In this document: piece after piece, positions 1 through 8,798 of the stretch
Numbering within the stretch: the first letter of the stretch is position 1
Layout: each line of letters opens with the position of its first letter
NCBI RefSeq assembly: GCF_013155295.1
Contig: NZ_JABJXT010000003.1
Span: forward strand, 308,594 to 372,593
Source: Pseudogemmobacter hezensis
Lineage (GTDB): Bacteria > Pseudomonadota > Alphaproteobacteria > Rhodobacterales > Rhodobacteraceae
Direction: 5' to 3'
DNA: 64,000 bases
Notes under the pieces: generated by a model
What the model was told of the DNA's origin: nothing
The model's database searches: none
The model's input: only the letters and a program-made list of their open reading frames with translations
Position numbers and translations under genes: made by a program

Positions 1-75
1 GCTGCCTTGCCCCCGCGCCCCCGGATCGCTACATGGGGGCTAATCCTGCAAGGAACTTTTATTCGGAGCGCCCTC

Positions 76-1734
76 ATGGCCAGCTATCAATATGTCTATC
101 ACATGGAAGGCGTCTCGAAGACCTATCCCGGCGGGAAGAAGGTGTTCGAGAACATCCACCTGAACTTCCTCCCCGGCGTCAAGATCGGTGTCGTGGGTGT
201 CAACGGCGCCGGTAAGTCGACGCTTTTGAAGGTCATGGCCGGGCTGGATAAGGATTTCCAGGGCGAGGCCTGGGCCGCCAAGGGCGCCAAAGTCGGCTAT
301 CTGCCGCAAGAGCCGCAGCTTGATGACAGCCTCAATGTCCGCGAAAACGTCAAGCTGGGCGTGGCGGAAAAACAGGCCAAGCTGGATCGCTACAACGAAG
401 TGGCGATGAACTATTCCGACGAGACCGCCGAGGAAATGGCGCGGCTTCAGGATGAGATCGACGCCGAGAACCTCTGGGATCTCGACAGCAAGATCGACAT
501 CGCCATGGAGGCCCTGCGCTGCCCGCCGGATGACGCCAATGTCGCAACCCTCTCGGGCGGCGAGCGTCGCCGTGTGGCGCTTTGCAAGCTGCTGCTCGAA
601 GAGCCGGACATGCTGCTGCTTGACGAACCGACCAACCACCTTGACGCCGAGACCATCGCCTGGCTGCAAAAGCACCTGATCGAGTATAAGGGCACCATCC
701 TGACGGTCACCCACGACCGTTACTTCCTGGATGACATCACCACCTGGATCCTTGAGCTGGAACGTGGCCGTGGCATTCCGCATGAGGGCAATTATTCCTC
801 CTGGCTGGAGGCGAAGGCCAAGCGCGTGGCCCAGGAGGCCCGCGAGGACAAGGCCAAGCAAAAGGTCATGGAGAAGGAACTCGAATGGATCCGCGCCGGT
901 GCGAAAGCCCGCCAGACCAAGTCGAAAGCCCGTATCCAGGCCTATGACAAGCTGGTCGATGAGGCCTCGCTTAAAGACCGCGTGGGCAAGGCCCAGATCG
1001 TCATCCCGAACGGCCCGCGCCTTGGCGGCAAGGTGATCGAGGTTGAGGGTCTGAAAAAGGCGATGGGCGACAAGCTGCTGATCGAAGATCTGAGCTTCAT
1101 GCTGCCGCCCGGTGGCATCATCGGCGTGATCGGCCCGAACGGGGCAGGTAAATCGACGCTCTTCAAGATGCTGGTCGGCCTGGAGCAGCCCGATGAGGGC
1201 ACGGTGAAACTGGGTGAGACGGTGAAACTGTCTTACGTCGACCAGTCGCGTGACGCGCTCGACCCCGAGAAAAACGTCTGGGAGGAAATCTCGGGCGGGG
1301 CCGAGATCATCCATCTGGGTGACGCGCAGATTTCTTCGCGCAACTATGTCGGGGCCTTCAACTTCAAGGGCACCGATCAGCAGAAGAAAGTGGGCCTGCT
1401 GTCGGGCGGGGAGCGTAACCGCGTTCACCTGGCGAAGCTGTTGAAATCCGGCGGCAACCTTCTGCTGCTTGATGAGCCGACCAACGATCTGGACGTGGAA
1501 ACCCTGCAGGCGCTGGAAGCGGCGATCGAGGATTTCGCGGGCTGCGCGGTGATCATCAGCCACGACCGCTTCTTCCTTGACCGTCTTTGCACTCATATCC
1601 TGGCGTTCGAGGGCGATGCCCATGTCGAATTCTTCGAAGGCAACTTCGACGATTACGAGAAGGACAAGATCCGCCGCCTCGGCGTCGATGCGGCAGCGCC
1701 CAAGCGTGTGAAATACAAGAAATTCACCCGCTGA
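76..1734 (+). CDS. ettA: Energy-dependent translational throttle protein EttA (ABC-F ATPase)
   Basis: Soluble ABC-F protein. In E. coli, EttA binds the ribosomal E site and gates the first elongation step according to ATP/ADP level. The 552 aa product has two ATP cassettes: Walker A GVNGAGKST from residue 41 and GPNGAGKST from residue 353, signatures LSGGERRR and LSGGERNR, Walker B LLLLDEPTNHLD and DEPTNDLD. The linker between them is charged (ARQTKSKARIQAYD), as in the family, and there are no membrane segments. ATG 76 is chosen because it gives the family N-terminus MASYQYVYHM and follows GGAG with 7 nt spacing; the frame is open further upstream without support. Length is normal. A hairpin terminator follows directly, so it is probably monocistronic. 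Confidence 0.96.
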   Translation: MASYQYVYHMEGVSKTYPGGKKVFENIHLNFLPGVKIGVVGVNGAGKSTLLKVMAGLDKDFQGEAWAAKGAKVGYLPQEPQLDDSLNVRENVKLGVAEKQAKLDRYNEVAMNYSDETAEEMARLQDEIDAENLWDLDSKIDIAMEALRCPPDDANVATLSGGERRRVALCKLLLEEPDMLLLDEPTNHLDAETIAWLQKHLIEYKGTILTVTHDRYFLDDITTWILELERGRGIPHEGNYSSWLEAKAKRVAQEAREDKAKQKVMEKELEWIRAGAKARQTKSKARIQAYDKLVDEASLKDRVGKAQIVIPNGPRLGGKVIEVEGLKKAMGDKLLIEDLSFMLPPGGIIGVIGPNGAGKSTLFKMLVGLEQPDEGTVKLGETVKLSYVDQSRDALDPEKNVWEEISGGAEIIHLGDAQISSRNYVGAFNFKGTDQQKKVGLLSGGERNRVHLAKLLKSGGNLLLLDEPTNDLDVETLQALEAAIEDFAGCAVIISHDRFFLDRLCTHILAFEGDAHVEFFEGNFDDYEKDKIRRLGVDAAAPKRVKYKKFTR

Positions 1735-1740
1735 AAACAG

Positions 1741-1775
1741 GCCCACAGCAGTCATGATCGGCTGCTGTGGGCTTT
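1741..1775 (+). terminator. Rho-independent terminator of ettA
   Basis: Perfect 11-bp stem (GCCCACAGCAG, 1741-1751, with its complement at 1762-1772), 10-nt loop, then TTT. It starts 6 nt after the ettA stop codon. Confidence 0.8.
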
Positions 1776-2154
1776 GGCCCGCTTTGCCGGTTTTCCCCGA
1801 CCTAACCGGGGGCCGACGACCAGACGGCAGCCGTCAAACTGCATCTGCACAGCGCATTGCGGGCGCAACCGCCCGCGCGGGACGCCCAGACGCATGCCCA
1901 CAGCCTCGGGGCGTTTCAGCCCCCCTCAAATCCCTGGCGATGTTCCCGACTACAACTCCTGGCGCGATGAGTTTGACGCCCAGGGACTGTTGCGCTGATG
2001 GGGCTTATATCAGATGCCATTGCCGTGAGCGCCGCGCCGCCGCACTTGCCGCCTTCGCTTCGGGGCGCAATCATTTGTCCATAAATTGCGTGTAAACCTT
2101 AGTGCAGGCGCTGTTACAGGGACGCGTTTATAGGGGCTCGTTTACAGGCGCGCG
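1776..2154. other. Intergenic stretch without a convincing gene
   Basis: 379 nt between the ettA terminator and the lipoprotein gene. An open frame ends at 1998; its only ATG, at 1894, would give a 34 aa peptide ending DEFDAQGLLR. It has no Shine-Dalgarno sequence, so I do not call it. The promoter of the next gene must lie here, but no clear -35/-10 pair was identified. Confidence 0.5.
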
Positions 2155-3171
2155 GTGATATTGGGGGGATGGGTGCGGCAGGGCTGGCAGTTTCTTATCG
2201 GGTTGATGGTGTTTGTGCTGGTTGCCTGCGGCCCGGTCCGCCAACCCTCTGAGGACGGGCCCGCATATCGTCGCGCGGCATCGGCGGCCACGCCAATCGC
2301 TGCGCCAGTCGCCGCCCCAGTCGCCGCCCCAATTGCCGCTGTGCCCCCTTTGATCCATGAGGTGGCGCGGGGCAGAGGCGAGCCGCAGCGGATCACCTAT
2401 CTGATCCCCGGCGCGCTTTCGACCGCCCGCATATTCGGCCCGTTGCGCAAACCTTCGGGGCCAGGGCATCTGGTGATGGAATACCGTTTCCCCGGCCTGG
2501 AAAAGCAGCCGTCTGATCCGCCGATGCGGGTTGCCGATGTGGCTGCGGCGATTGCGGCCCATGCCCGGCGCTATCCCGGGGCGCGGCTTGAGATCCTCGG
2601 ATATTCGACAGGCGGCGCAATCGCGCTGGAGGCTGCGGGACGGATCGGGCCTGCGCGCCAGCTGCGGGTGGTGGTGCTGTCTGGCGTGACGCCGGTTCCC
2701 GGGGCCTACGAATCGGCGGCGCGGGGGGCGCTGGCGGTGGGCGTCTCGGCGCTGACTGTCGGCTCGCTGCAGCCACGTGCGATCTGGGGCGAGTATTATA
2801 AGGTGCTGCTTTATGGCTATGGCTGGCGTCGGGACCCGGCCATTCGCCGTCAGGCCGAGCGTCAGGCGGCCCGCGACCGCGATCACCTGATCTTGCCGGT
2901 AAAGGGGCTGGGGCGGGCCCATACCAAAGATCTTTTGCGCTGGACCCTGTCAGATGCGGCGCGGCATTCGGGTGCGGAAATCCTGTTCCTGCACGGCAGT
3001 GAAGACCCTGTTTTCGCAGTTGGCGGCATCTCGGGGCTGGCGCGCCGGGTGGGTGGCACGCTTTGCGTGGTGCCCGGCGGCGGCCATGTGATGCTGGTCA
3101 CCCATCCGCGCATCCTGGGTCGGATTGAGGCCTTTCTGACCGACGAATGGCAGGCCGCAGAATGTCGCTGA
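2155..3171 (+). CDS. Lipoprotein alpha/beta hydrolase
   Basis: Probable outer- or inner-membrane-anchored serine hydrolase of the alpha/beta fold; substrate unknown. The N-terminus is a lipoprotein signal (hydrophobic stretch then LVAC, Cys25). A PxAA-type repeat linker (about residues 46-66) leads to the hydrolase domain. Visible catalytic elements are the nucleophile elbow GYSTGG (about residue 150), HGSEDPVF supplying an acid, and GGGHVMLVTH supplying the His near the C-terminus. The start is uncertain: GTG 2155 is used, but TTG 2161 or GTG 2173 would also keep the lipobox, and none has a good Shine-Dalgarno at normal spacing. No operon partner is evident. Confidence 0.75.
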   Translation: MILGGWVRQGWQFLIGLMVFVLVACGPVRQPSEDGPAYRRAASAATPIAAPVAAPVAAPIAAVPPLIHEVARGRGEPQRITYLIPGALSTARIFGPLRKPSGPGHLVMEYRFPGLEKQPSDPPMRVADVAAAIAAHARRYPGARLEILGYSTGGAIALEAAGRIGPARQLRVVVLSGVTPVPGAYESAARGALAVGVSALTVGSLQPRAIWGEYYKVLLYGYGWRRDPAIRRQAERQAARDRDHLILPVKGLGRAHTKDLLRWTLSDAARHSGAEILFLHGSEDPVFAVGGISGLARRVGGTLCVVPGGGHVMLVTHPRILGRIEAFLTDEWQAAECR

Positions 3172-3299
3172 GGCCGCGCCCGCCTGGCCGCGTCCCTCTG
3201 CTCGGCCCCGTCTGCTCGCCCCGTCTGGCCATCCAGGGAACGGATTGCCTTTTCGCGCGTTTACCAGTCACCAGAAACGAGAAAAGGAAGGAGACTGGC

Positions 3300-3377
3300 A
3301 TGAAAGGCATTGGCGCCTGGCTGCTTGGCATCCCGATCCCGGTGATCATTCTGCTCTATCTGTTTGACGTTTTCTGA
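3300..3377 (+). CDS. 25-residue hydrophobic membrane peptide
   Basis: A very short gene (25 aa) with a strong Shine-Dalgarno (AAGGAAGGAG) upstream of ATG 3300. The product is a single hydrophobic helix containing WLLGIPIPVIILLYLF and ends in an acidic/aromatic tail DVF. Tiny proteins with a W-L-x-G-x-P-x-P core occur in other proteobacteria as far as I recall, without known function. A hairpin terminator follows within 25 nt, which supports a real transcript. Confidence 0.65.
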   Translation: MKGIGAWLLGIPIPVIILLYLFDVF

Positions 3378-3398
3378 TTGGCGATCAGCTTTGGTGAC

Positions 3399-3431
3399 GG
3401 GGCGGGGCAATTCCCGCCCCGATCTGTTTTT
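3399..3431 (+). terminator. Rho-independent terminator after the 25-residue peptide gene
   Basis: Stem GGGGCGGG / CCCGCCCC (3399-3406 with 3413-3420), 6-nt loop, then GATCTGTTTTT. Confidence 0.75.
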
Positions 3432-3566
3432 ACGCCCGGCATGCTGTGGCGTCTTGCCGCGGACCCGGTGGGCCAGGGCCGCACCTGCCTTCGCAAGACC
3501 TGATCCGCGCCCCATTTCTGCCCGATTTGCAGGTGAACCATTTCAGGACAGACAGGGAGAGCACTG

Positions 3567-3752
3567 ATGGCAATCGTAGTGATGATCGTTGGCGGCATGA
3601 TCGGCTTTCTGACCGCGCTTGGTGCTCTGGCTTTCGGCTCGGGTTTTGCTGCGGCTCTTTCGCTCTGGTTCACCGTGGCCCTGGCAAGCGCGCTGCTGGC
3701 TGGCCTGTTTGCGATCCTGCCGCGCCGCAATATGCAAACTGTCGGCGCCTGA
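3567..3752 (+). CDS. Small two-helix membrane protein
   Basis: 61 aa, nearly all hydrophobic: one helix at about residues 3-24 rich in Gly/Ala, a second at about 28-52, then the positively charged tail PRRNMQTVGA, which suggests a cytoplasmic C-terminus. Start ATG 3567 is preceded by AGGGAG with good spacing. I do not recognise a family. It lies between the 25-aa peptide gene and the cold-shock gene on the same strand, but a terminator upstream separates it from the former. Function cannot be deduced. Confidence 0.55.
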   Translation: MAIVVMIVGGMIGFLTALGALAFGSGFAAALSLWFTVALASALLAGLFAILPRRNMQTVGA

Positions 3753-4261
3753 GGCCTGACGCTTGTCACTGGGGCTGATGTCAGATCCTGGGCAACAAGC
3801 CTGCGCTTTCCACAGGATGTGAAAGCGGTTTTGCAATTCCTGTCGCGGGAATGCGGCCCGTAAGAAAGCCAGAATCCCATTCGGTTTGTTCGTATAAAGG
3901 CTTGCCCGGTGCTTTTGGCATTCGGGCATTGTCGTTTTCGGGCCTGGCTTTTGATCCCCCCTGATTCTCAGATCCTGTGTGTTGCATACCCCCTCGCCGA
4001 TCATGGGCGATCCAGGGCGGCGGCGTTTTCCAGCGCATAAGAGAGGCCTTCCCAAAGTGGGTGCCCGGGCGTTCTGAATCTGGTAAATTGTTCGGAAACA
4101 GAGCTTTCACTTGCTATCAGACCCAAGTGCAGGCATACAAAGGCTGCGACGTTATCTTCTTTCGACCTGTCTCCAGCCATCCGGCCTGCAGCCCTCGACC
4201 AAAGCTGACTGCGCCAGTCCGTCACATAACGTGGGCGGAATTACGATCAGGAGATCTCACG
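3753..4261. other. Long gap and probable leader of the cold-shock gene
   Basis: 509 nt without a credible gene; open frames on the minus strand here lack start signals and composition support. The distal part probably contains the promoter and 5' UTR of the downstream cold-shock gene. Long structured leaders are known for cspA-type genes, where they sense temperature. No specific cold-box sequence was recognised. Confidence 0.4.
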
Positions 4262-4468
4262 ATGGCCAATGGCACCGTGAAATGGTTCAATGAAACCAAA
4301 GGCTACGGCTTCATCGCCCCGGAAGGCGGCAAGAAAGACGTGTTCGTGCACATCACCGCTCTGGAGCGTGCTGGTCTGCGCGGTCTGAAAGACGGTCAGG
4401 CTGTGACCTTCGACATCGAAGCAAGCCGTGACGGTCGCGAATCCGCGATCAACATCGCGCTGGCATAA
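4262..4468 (+). CDS. Cold-shock protein, CspA family
   Basis: 68 aa single cold-shock domain, the normal family size. The RNP1-type motif KGYGFI and RNP2-type motif VFVHI are both intact, so it should bind single-stranded RNA/DNA and act as an RNA chaperone in the cytoplasm. ATG 4262 is preceded by CAGGAGATCTCACG, a good Shine-Dalgarno. It is followed by a strong terminator and is therefore monocistronic. The 509-nt gap upstream leaves room for a regulated leader. Several csp paralogues are usual in this family, so I give no specific letter. Confidence 0.96.
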   Translation: MANGTVKWFNETKGYGFIAPEGGKKDVFVHITALERAGLRGLKDGQAVTFDIEASRDGRESAINIALA

Positions 4469-4514
4469 GCAATCCGGCCCGGATCGTCCGGGCCAGATCA
4501 GCCACGAAAATCAG

Positions 4515-4545
4515 AAAAGGGCAGTCCTCTGGGCTGCCCTTTTTC
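4515..4545 (+). terminator. Rho-independent terminator of the cold-shock gene
   Basis: AAAAGGGCAG / CTGCCCTTTT-type stem around an 8-nt loop, with a run of five T. Confidence 0.85.
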
Positions 4546-4655
4546 AGTGTAACTTTCAGGGGTGAATGCCATCTGCCGGGTGTCACTGGGCCGCTTTTGC
4601 CAGAGCGCAGGCAGGCGCCGGTCCTGCCGGAAGGGCAAGCGGCGCAGGCGAAGGC

Positions 4656-5093
4656 TCAGCCTCTTGCCAGGTCCCGCAGCGCATGTTCATAGCCGATGCG
4701 CAGGCTGAGGGATGAGGCCGGGGCCCGCAGCTGCACGGCCTGACCGCGCGCCTCGGGGAAGATGTGGCTGTCAAACGCACGGCTGACCAGAATCAGCGGC
4801 AGCGATTGCGCCAATAGCGCGGTGATCTCGCTTTTGATCGAAACGGGGCCGCCGAGGCTGTCACAGTCCACAACGATCAGATCAAAATGCGAGACTGCCG
4901 AGCGCCCGGAGGCCCGCAAGAGGCCCATAGCGTTCAGGAAAGCGGCCGAGTCGCTGTTGACCTCGACCTGGCCGCCCAGGCTGAGGATACCGGCCTGCAA
5001 CTGCGATTGCGGCGCAGAGGTCAGCAGACCAACCCGCACTGCACGGCCAATTTGCATGGCATTGCCGAAATCGAAAGAATGGAGTGCCTGCAT
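4656..5093 (-). CDS. Degenerate response-regulator-receiver-like protein
   Basis: 145 aa cytoplasmic protein with no DNA-binding domain. The alternation of VGLLTS, a helix, VEVNSDS, FDLIVVDCD, LPLILVSR and the terminal helix follows the order of a receiver (CheY-like) fold. FDLIVVDCD would place an Asp at the phosphoacceptor position, but the early acidic pair and the late Lys are not evident. This is fold-level inference only. ATG 5093 has AGGAAG upstream; an in-frame ATG at residue 13 (MQIGRAV) is an alternative. It stands alone and is convergent with the cold-shock gene. Confidence 0.55.
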   Translation of the reverse strand: MQALHSFDFGNAMQIGRAVRVGLLTSAPQSQLQAGILSLGGQVEVNSDSAAFLNAMGLLRASGRSAVSHFDLIVVDCDSLGGPVSIKSEITALLAQSLPLILVSRAFDSHIFPEARGQAVQLRAPASSLSLRIGYEHALRDLARG

Positions 5094-5315
5094 CGCAATG
5101 TCCCGCTTCCTGAAGGGCTGACCTGATGGCTGTCATCTGGCACCCGCCACGAAGGCGACTTTTGCCGGCCGAAAGAACAATCGCTGGCGGGAACAACGGG
5201 CGCAGAGCAGATCACCAGAACTATCCCTGCGATTGAGTGGTTTTCGTGTGCAGATTGAGGCAGCTTCAGGACAATTGCCATGTCTGGCCTGAAATTGCGG
5301 TTTTACGGGCAGCTT

Positions 5316-5352
5316 GGGTGCAAACAGCCGGGCGCGATACAGGCGCCCGGCT
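5316..5352 (-). terminator. Terminator of the peptide-type ABC operon
   Basis: 10-bp stem AGCCGGGCGC / GCGCCCGGCT (5326-5335 with 5343-5352). On the minus strand it is followed by GTTTG. It lies 21 nt after the ATPase stop. Confidence 0.65.
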
Positions 5353-5373
5353 GATCGTTCTCAGATCCGGAAA

Positions 5374-7026
5374 TCAGACAGTATTGCCGGATGTGGTGCC
5401 GTTGGCCTTGCGATGGGCGATCACCTCTTCCAGCCAGCCCAGCCGCATCTCGGGCACCGACGACAGCAGCAGATCGGTGTAATCGTCGAAGGGCGGTGCA
5501 AGCACGTCGCTTTTCTGTCCGTAGCGGCGCACCTCGCCCTTATACATCACCGCGATTTTGTCGGCGATGGCGCGCACCGTTGCCAGATCATGGGTGATGA
5601 AGAGATAGGCCATCTGCGTCTCTGCCTGCAGCTCAAGCAGCAGCTTCAGGATGCCATCCGCCACCAGCGGATCCAGCGCCGAGGTCACCTCATCGCAGAT
5701 GATCAGCTTTGGCTTTGCCGCCAGCGCCCGCGCGATACAGACCCGCTGTTTCTGCCCGCCCGACAGTTCCGCCGGATAGCGGTCGGCGAAGCCGCGCCCC
5801 ATCTCGATCTGATCCAGCAGTTCCTGCACGCGTTTGTCACGGGCGCTGCCTTTCAGGCCGAAATAGAACTCCAGCGGGCGGCCAATGATGGTGCCCACCG
5901 TCTGGCGCGGGTTCATCGCGGTATCGGCCATCTGATAGATCATCTGGATCTGGCGCAGATCATCGCGCGAGCGGCCCGCGAAATCTGCAGACAGCTGCCG
6001 TCCGTCGAAATGGATGCGCCCCTTTGTGGGTGGCAAAAGCCCGGTGATCGCCCGCGCCAGCGTCGATTTCCCCGAGCCGCTTTCGCCCACCACCGCCAGC
6101 GTCTGCCCCGCCGGAAGCCCGATCGAGATATTCTTCAGCACATCGAAGGTGGTGCCGGCATAGCGGGCGCTGACGCAGTCGATGCGCAAAAGCGGCGGCG
6201 CTTCGGGCTTTTCGTCATGCTCGATGCCCCGGACCGAGACCAGCGCCTTCGTATAGTCCTCAGCGGGGCGGTTGATGATCTGATCGGTCGTGCCCAGCTC
6301 GACCTTTTTGCCATGGCGCAGGACCATGATCTCATCGGCCACCTGAGCCACCACCGCCAGATCATGGGTGATGTAAAGCGCGGCGACCCCGGTGTCCTGG
6401 ATCGCCTCTTTGATCGCGGCCAGCACGTCGATCTGGGTGGTCACATCCAGCGCGGTCGTCGGCTCATCAAAGATCACCAGATCGGGTTTCGGGCAAAGGG
6501 CCATCGCCGTCATCACCCGCTGCAGCTGCCCGCCGGAAACCTGGTGGGGATAGCGGCTGCCGATGGTCTCGGGCGAGGGCAGGCCCAGCTTGCGAAACAG
6601 CATGACCGCGCGGGCCTCTGCCTCGGGCTTTGACATGATCTTATGCGAGAGGCTGGTCTCAATCACCTGATCCATCAGCCGCTTTGACGGGTTGAAGGAT
6701 GCCGCCGCCGATTGCGAGACATAGGTGACCTCGCGTCCGCGGATCTGGCGCAGGGTGGCGGGGCGGGCCTCGCGGATCTCGCGCCCGTTCAGCAGGATCT
6801 CGCCCCCGGTCAGCCGCACACCGCCGCGCCCGTAGGCCATTGACGAAAGCCCGATGGTCGATTTCCCGGCCCCGGATTCGCCGATCAGCCCCAGCACGCG
6901 GCCCTTTTGCAGCGTCACATCGACACCATGCACCAGGGTCACGTTCTTTGGGGCCTCGCCCGGCGGGTAAGACGTGGCCTCGATCACAAGGCCCCGGATT
7001 TCAAGAAGTGGCTTTTCAGACGTCAT
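5374..7026 (-). CDS. Peptide/opine-type ABC transporter, fused double ATPase
   Basis: 550 aa cytoplasmic ATPase that fuses a DppD-like and a DppF-like cassette in one chain. The first cassette has Walker A GESGAGKST (residues 49-57), signature VSGGQLQR and Walker B LVIFDEPTTALD. The second has GESGSGKST near residue 315, LSGGQKQR and LIICDEVTSALD. It is the last gene of an operon in the order binding protein, permease, permease, ATPase; its ATG overlaps the preceding stop by 4 nt. It powers import of whatever the binding protein captures. Substrate cannot be read from this protein. Confidence 0.92.
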   Translation of the reverse strand: MTSEKPLLEIRGLVIEATSYPPGEAPKNVTLVHGVDVTLQKGRVLGLIGESGAGKSTIGLSSMAYGRGGVRLTGGEILLNGREIREARPATLRQIRGREVTYVSQSAAASFNPSKRLMDQVIETSLSHKIMSKPEAEARAVMLFRKLGLPSPETIGSRYPHQVSGGQLQRVMTAMALCPKPDLVIFDEPTTALDVTTQIDVLAAIKEAIQDTGVAALYITHDLAVVAQVADEIMVLRHGKKVELGTTDQIINRPAEDYTKALVSVRGIEHDEKPEAPPLLRIDCVSARYAGTTFDVLKNISIGLPAGQTLAVVGESGSGKSTLARAITGLLPPTKGRIHFDGRQLSADFAGRSRDDLRQIQMIYQMADTAMNPRQTVGTIIGRPLEFYFGLKGSARDKRVQELLDQIEMGRGFADRYPAELSGGQKQRVCIARALAAKPKLIICDEVTSALDPLVADGILKLLLELQAETQMAYLFITHDLATVRAIADKIAVMYKGEVRRYGQKSDVLAPPFDDYTDLLLSSVPEMRLGWLEEVIAHRKANGTTSGNTV

Positions 7027-7835
7027 CCGCGGCCTCCTTTCAGGCTGGAGGTGCGCGAAAGCACCCAGTCGGCGACCAGGTTGACTGAGATCGCCAGCAA
7101 AGCAATCGCCAGGGCAGGCACCAGCGCCGCCGAGATGCCCCAGCTAAGCCCGTCCTTGTTTTCCTTCACCATGCCGCCCCAATCCGCCAGCGGCGGCTGC
7201 ACGCCAAGGCCCAGGAAGGACAGTGTCGAGATGAACAGCACCGCAAAGATAAAGCGCAGGCCGAATTCTGCGACCAGCGGCGACAGCGCATTGGGCAGGA
7301 TCTCACGGAAAATCACCCAGCCCCATTTTTCGCCGCGCAGCTTTGCCGCCTCGACATATTCCATCACCGCGATATCCATGGCGACGGCGCGGGCCAGGCG
7401 AAAGACCCGGGTGCTGTCCAGCACGCCCATCACCAGGATCAGCACCGTCAGGTTCAGCGGCAGCACGGAAAGCAGCACCAGCGCCACGATCAGCGAGGGG
7501 ATCGCCATCATCAGATCGCAGACACGCGACAGGATCTGATCGGTCCAGCCGCCGGATACGGCAGCCAGAAAGCCAAAGAAGCTGCCCATCGCAAAAGACA
7601 GGATCGAGGCCGCCAGCGCCACGAAAATGGTGATCTGGCCGCCTTTGATCAGCCGCGAAAGGATGTCGCGGCCGATGGTATCCGTGCCCAGCCAATGTGT
7701 GGCCGAGGGGCCTTCCCATTGGGTGCCAACCGGCAGGTCATAGGCATAGGGCATCAGCAGATCGGCAAAAATGGCCGAAAAAATGAAAACTCCGGTCAGG
7801 ATCAGACCGATAAGGGCAGAGGGCGGTATTCTCAT
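7023..7835 (-). CDS. Peptide-type ABC transporter permease, DppC-like
   Basis: 270 aa inner-membrane permease of the BPD/DppC class. It has an N-terminal helix (IGLILTGVFIFSAIFADLLM) and a short periplasmic segment with HWLGTDTIGRDILSRLIKGG, the conserved DppC-type entry to the core. Further helices contain the cytoplasmic EAA loop (YVEAAKLRGEKWGWVIFREI) that contacts the ATPase. It overlaps both neighbours by 4 nt (ATGA), so translation is coupled. It forms a heterodimeric channel with the upstream DppB-like subunit. Confidence 0.92.
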   Translation of the reverse strand: MRIPPSALIGLILTGVFIFSAIFADLLMPYAYDLPVGTQWEGPSATHWLGTDTIGRDILSRLIKGGQITIFVALAASILSFAMGSFFGFLAAVSGGWTDQILSRVCDLMMAIPSLIVALVLLSVLPLNLTVLILVMGVLDSTRVFRLARAVAMDIAVMEYVEAAKLRGEKWGWVIFREILPNALSPLVAEFGLRFIFAVLFISTLSFLGLGVQPPLADWGGMVKENKDGLSWGISAALVPALAIALLAISVNLVADWVLSRTSSLKGGRG

Positions 7836-8788
7836 TTGGGATGCCTCAGCCTGGGGTTGGCGATGATAGCGGTCACATCGGCGATGATGTTCAGGCCGAT
7901 ATAGACGGCGGCGAAGATCAGCCCGACGGCCTGCACGACAGGCAGGTCGCGTTTGGTCACATGGTCGACCAGATACTGGCCAAGCGCGTTATAGGAGAAC
8001 ACCACCTCGACCACGACGACGCCCACCACAAGGTAAGCCAGATTGATCGCCACGACAGAGATCACCGGCGCAATCGCATTGGGGAAGGCATGTTTCCAGA
8101 TGATGGTCATGGGCGAGAGGCCCTTCAGCTCGGCCGTCTCGATATAGGCTGATTGCATCACGTTCAGGATCGCGGCGCGGGTCATGCGCATCATATGCGC
8201 CAGCACCACCATCACCAGCACGATCACCGGCAGGGCGACGGCCTGCAGTTTGGCCCAAAAGCTCATGCCGGGGAAAACCATGGCCACCGGCTGAAAGACC
8301 GGGAAAAGGATGGTCAGCAGATAGATCACGAAATAGGCGGCGACAAATTCGGGCAGGCTGATCGTGGTCAGCGTCACCGCCGAGATCACCTTATCGGGCC
8401 AGCGCCCGGCATAGCGGGCGGCAACCGCGCCTAAGATCAGCGCCAGCGGCACCGCAATCACCGCCGCGCATCCGGCCAGAAACAGCGTATTGCCCAGGCG
8501 CTGCCCGATGGCCTGCGAAATATCGACGCCATTCGTCAGCGCTTTGCCCAGATCGCCGGTCATCACCCCGCCGAGCCAGTTGAAATATCGCGTCAGCGCC
8601 GGCTGATCCAGGCCCATCTGGGCGCGAAGATTCTCCAGCGCCTGGGGGGTTGCCGACTGGCCAAGGATCGCCTGCGCCGTATCACCGGGCAGTGCCTCGA
8701 CGCCGAGGAAGATCACCGCCGAAACCGCCAAAAGCAGCACGAGGCCCAGCGCGATGCGCTGGACCAGAAGTTTTACGATTGGATGCAC
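7832..8788 (-). CDS. Peptide-type ABC transporter permease, DppB-like
   Basis: 318 aa inner-membrane permease with the DppB-type N-terminal helix (LVQRIALGLVLLLAVSAVIF), a periplasmic GDTAQAILG segment and an EAA loop (YIETAELKGLSPMTIIWKH). Usual length for the family. It begins 10 nt after the binding-protein stop codon and overlaps the next permease by 4 nt, so all four genes form one operon on the minus strand. Confidence 0.92.
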   Translation of the reverse strand: MHPIVKLLVQRIALGLVLLLAVSAVIFLGVEALPGDTAQAILGQSATPQALENLRAQMGLDQPALTRYFNWLGGVMTGDLGKALTNGVDISQAIGQRLGNTLFLAGCAAVIAVPLALILGAVAARYAGRWPDKVISAVTLTTISLPEFVAAYFVIYLLTILFPVFQPVAMVFPGMSFWAKLQAVALPVIVLVMVVLAHMMRMTRAAILNVMQSAYIETAELKGLSPMTIIWKHAFPNAIAPVISVVAINLAYLVVGVVVVEVVFSYNALGQYLVDHVTKRDLPVVQAVGLIFAAVYIGLNIIADVTAIIANPRLRHPK

Positions 8789-8798
8789 CGGGCCGTCC

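Noticed and set aside
40..1755. 571-codon open frame on the minus strand opposite ettA
   Set aside because: It mirrors the third-position GC of ettA, has no recognisable domain and lies fully antisense to a certain gene.
1774..1998. Possible 74-codon gene after ettA
   Set aside because: Starts inside the terminator with TTG, has no Shine-Dalgarno and no similarity I recognise.
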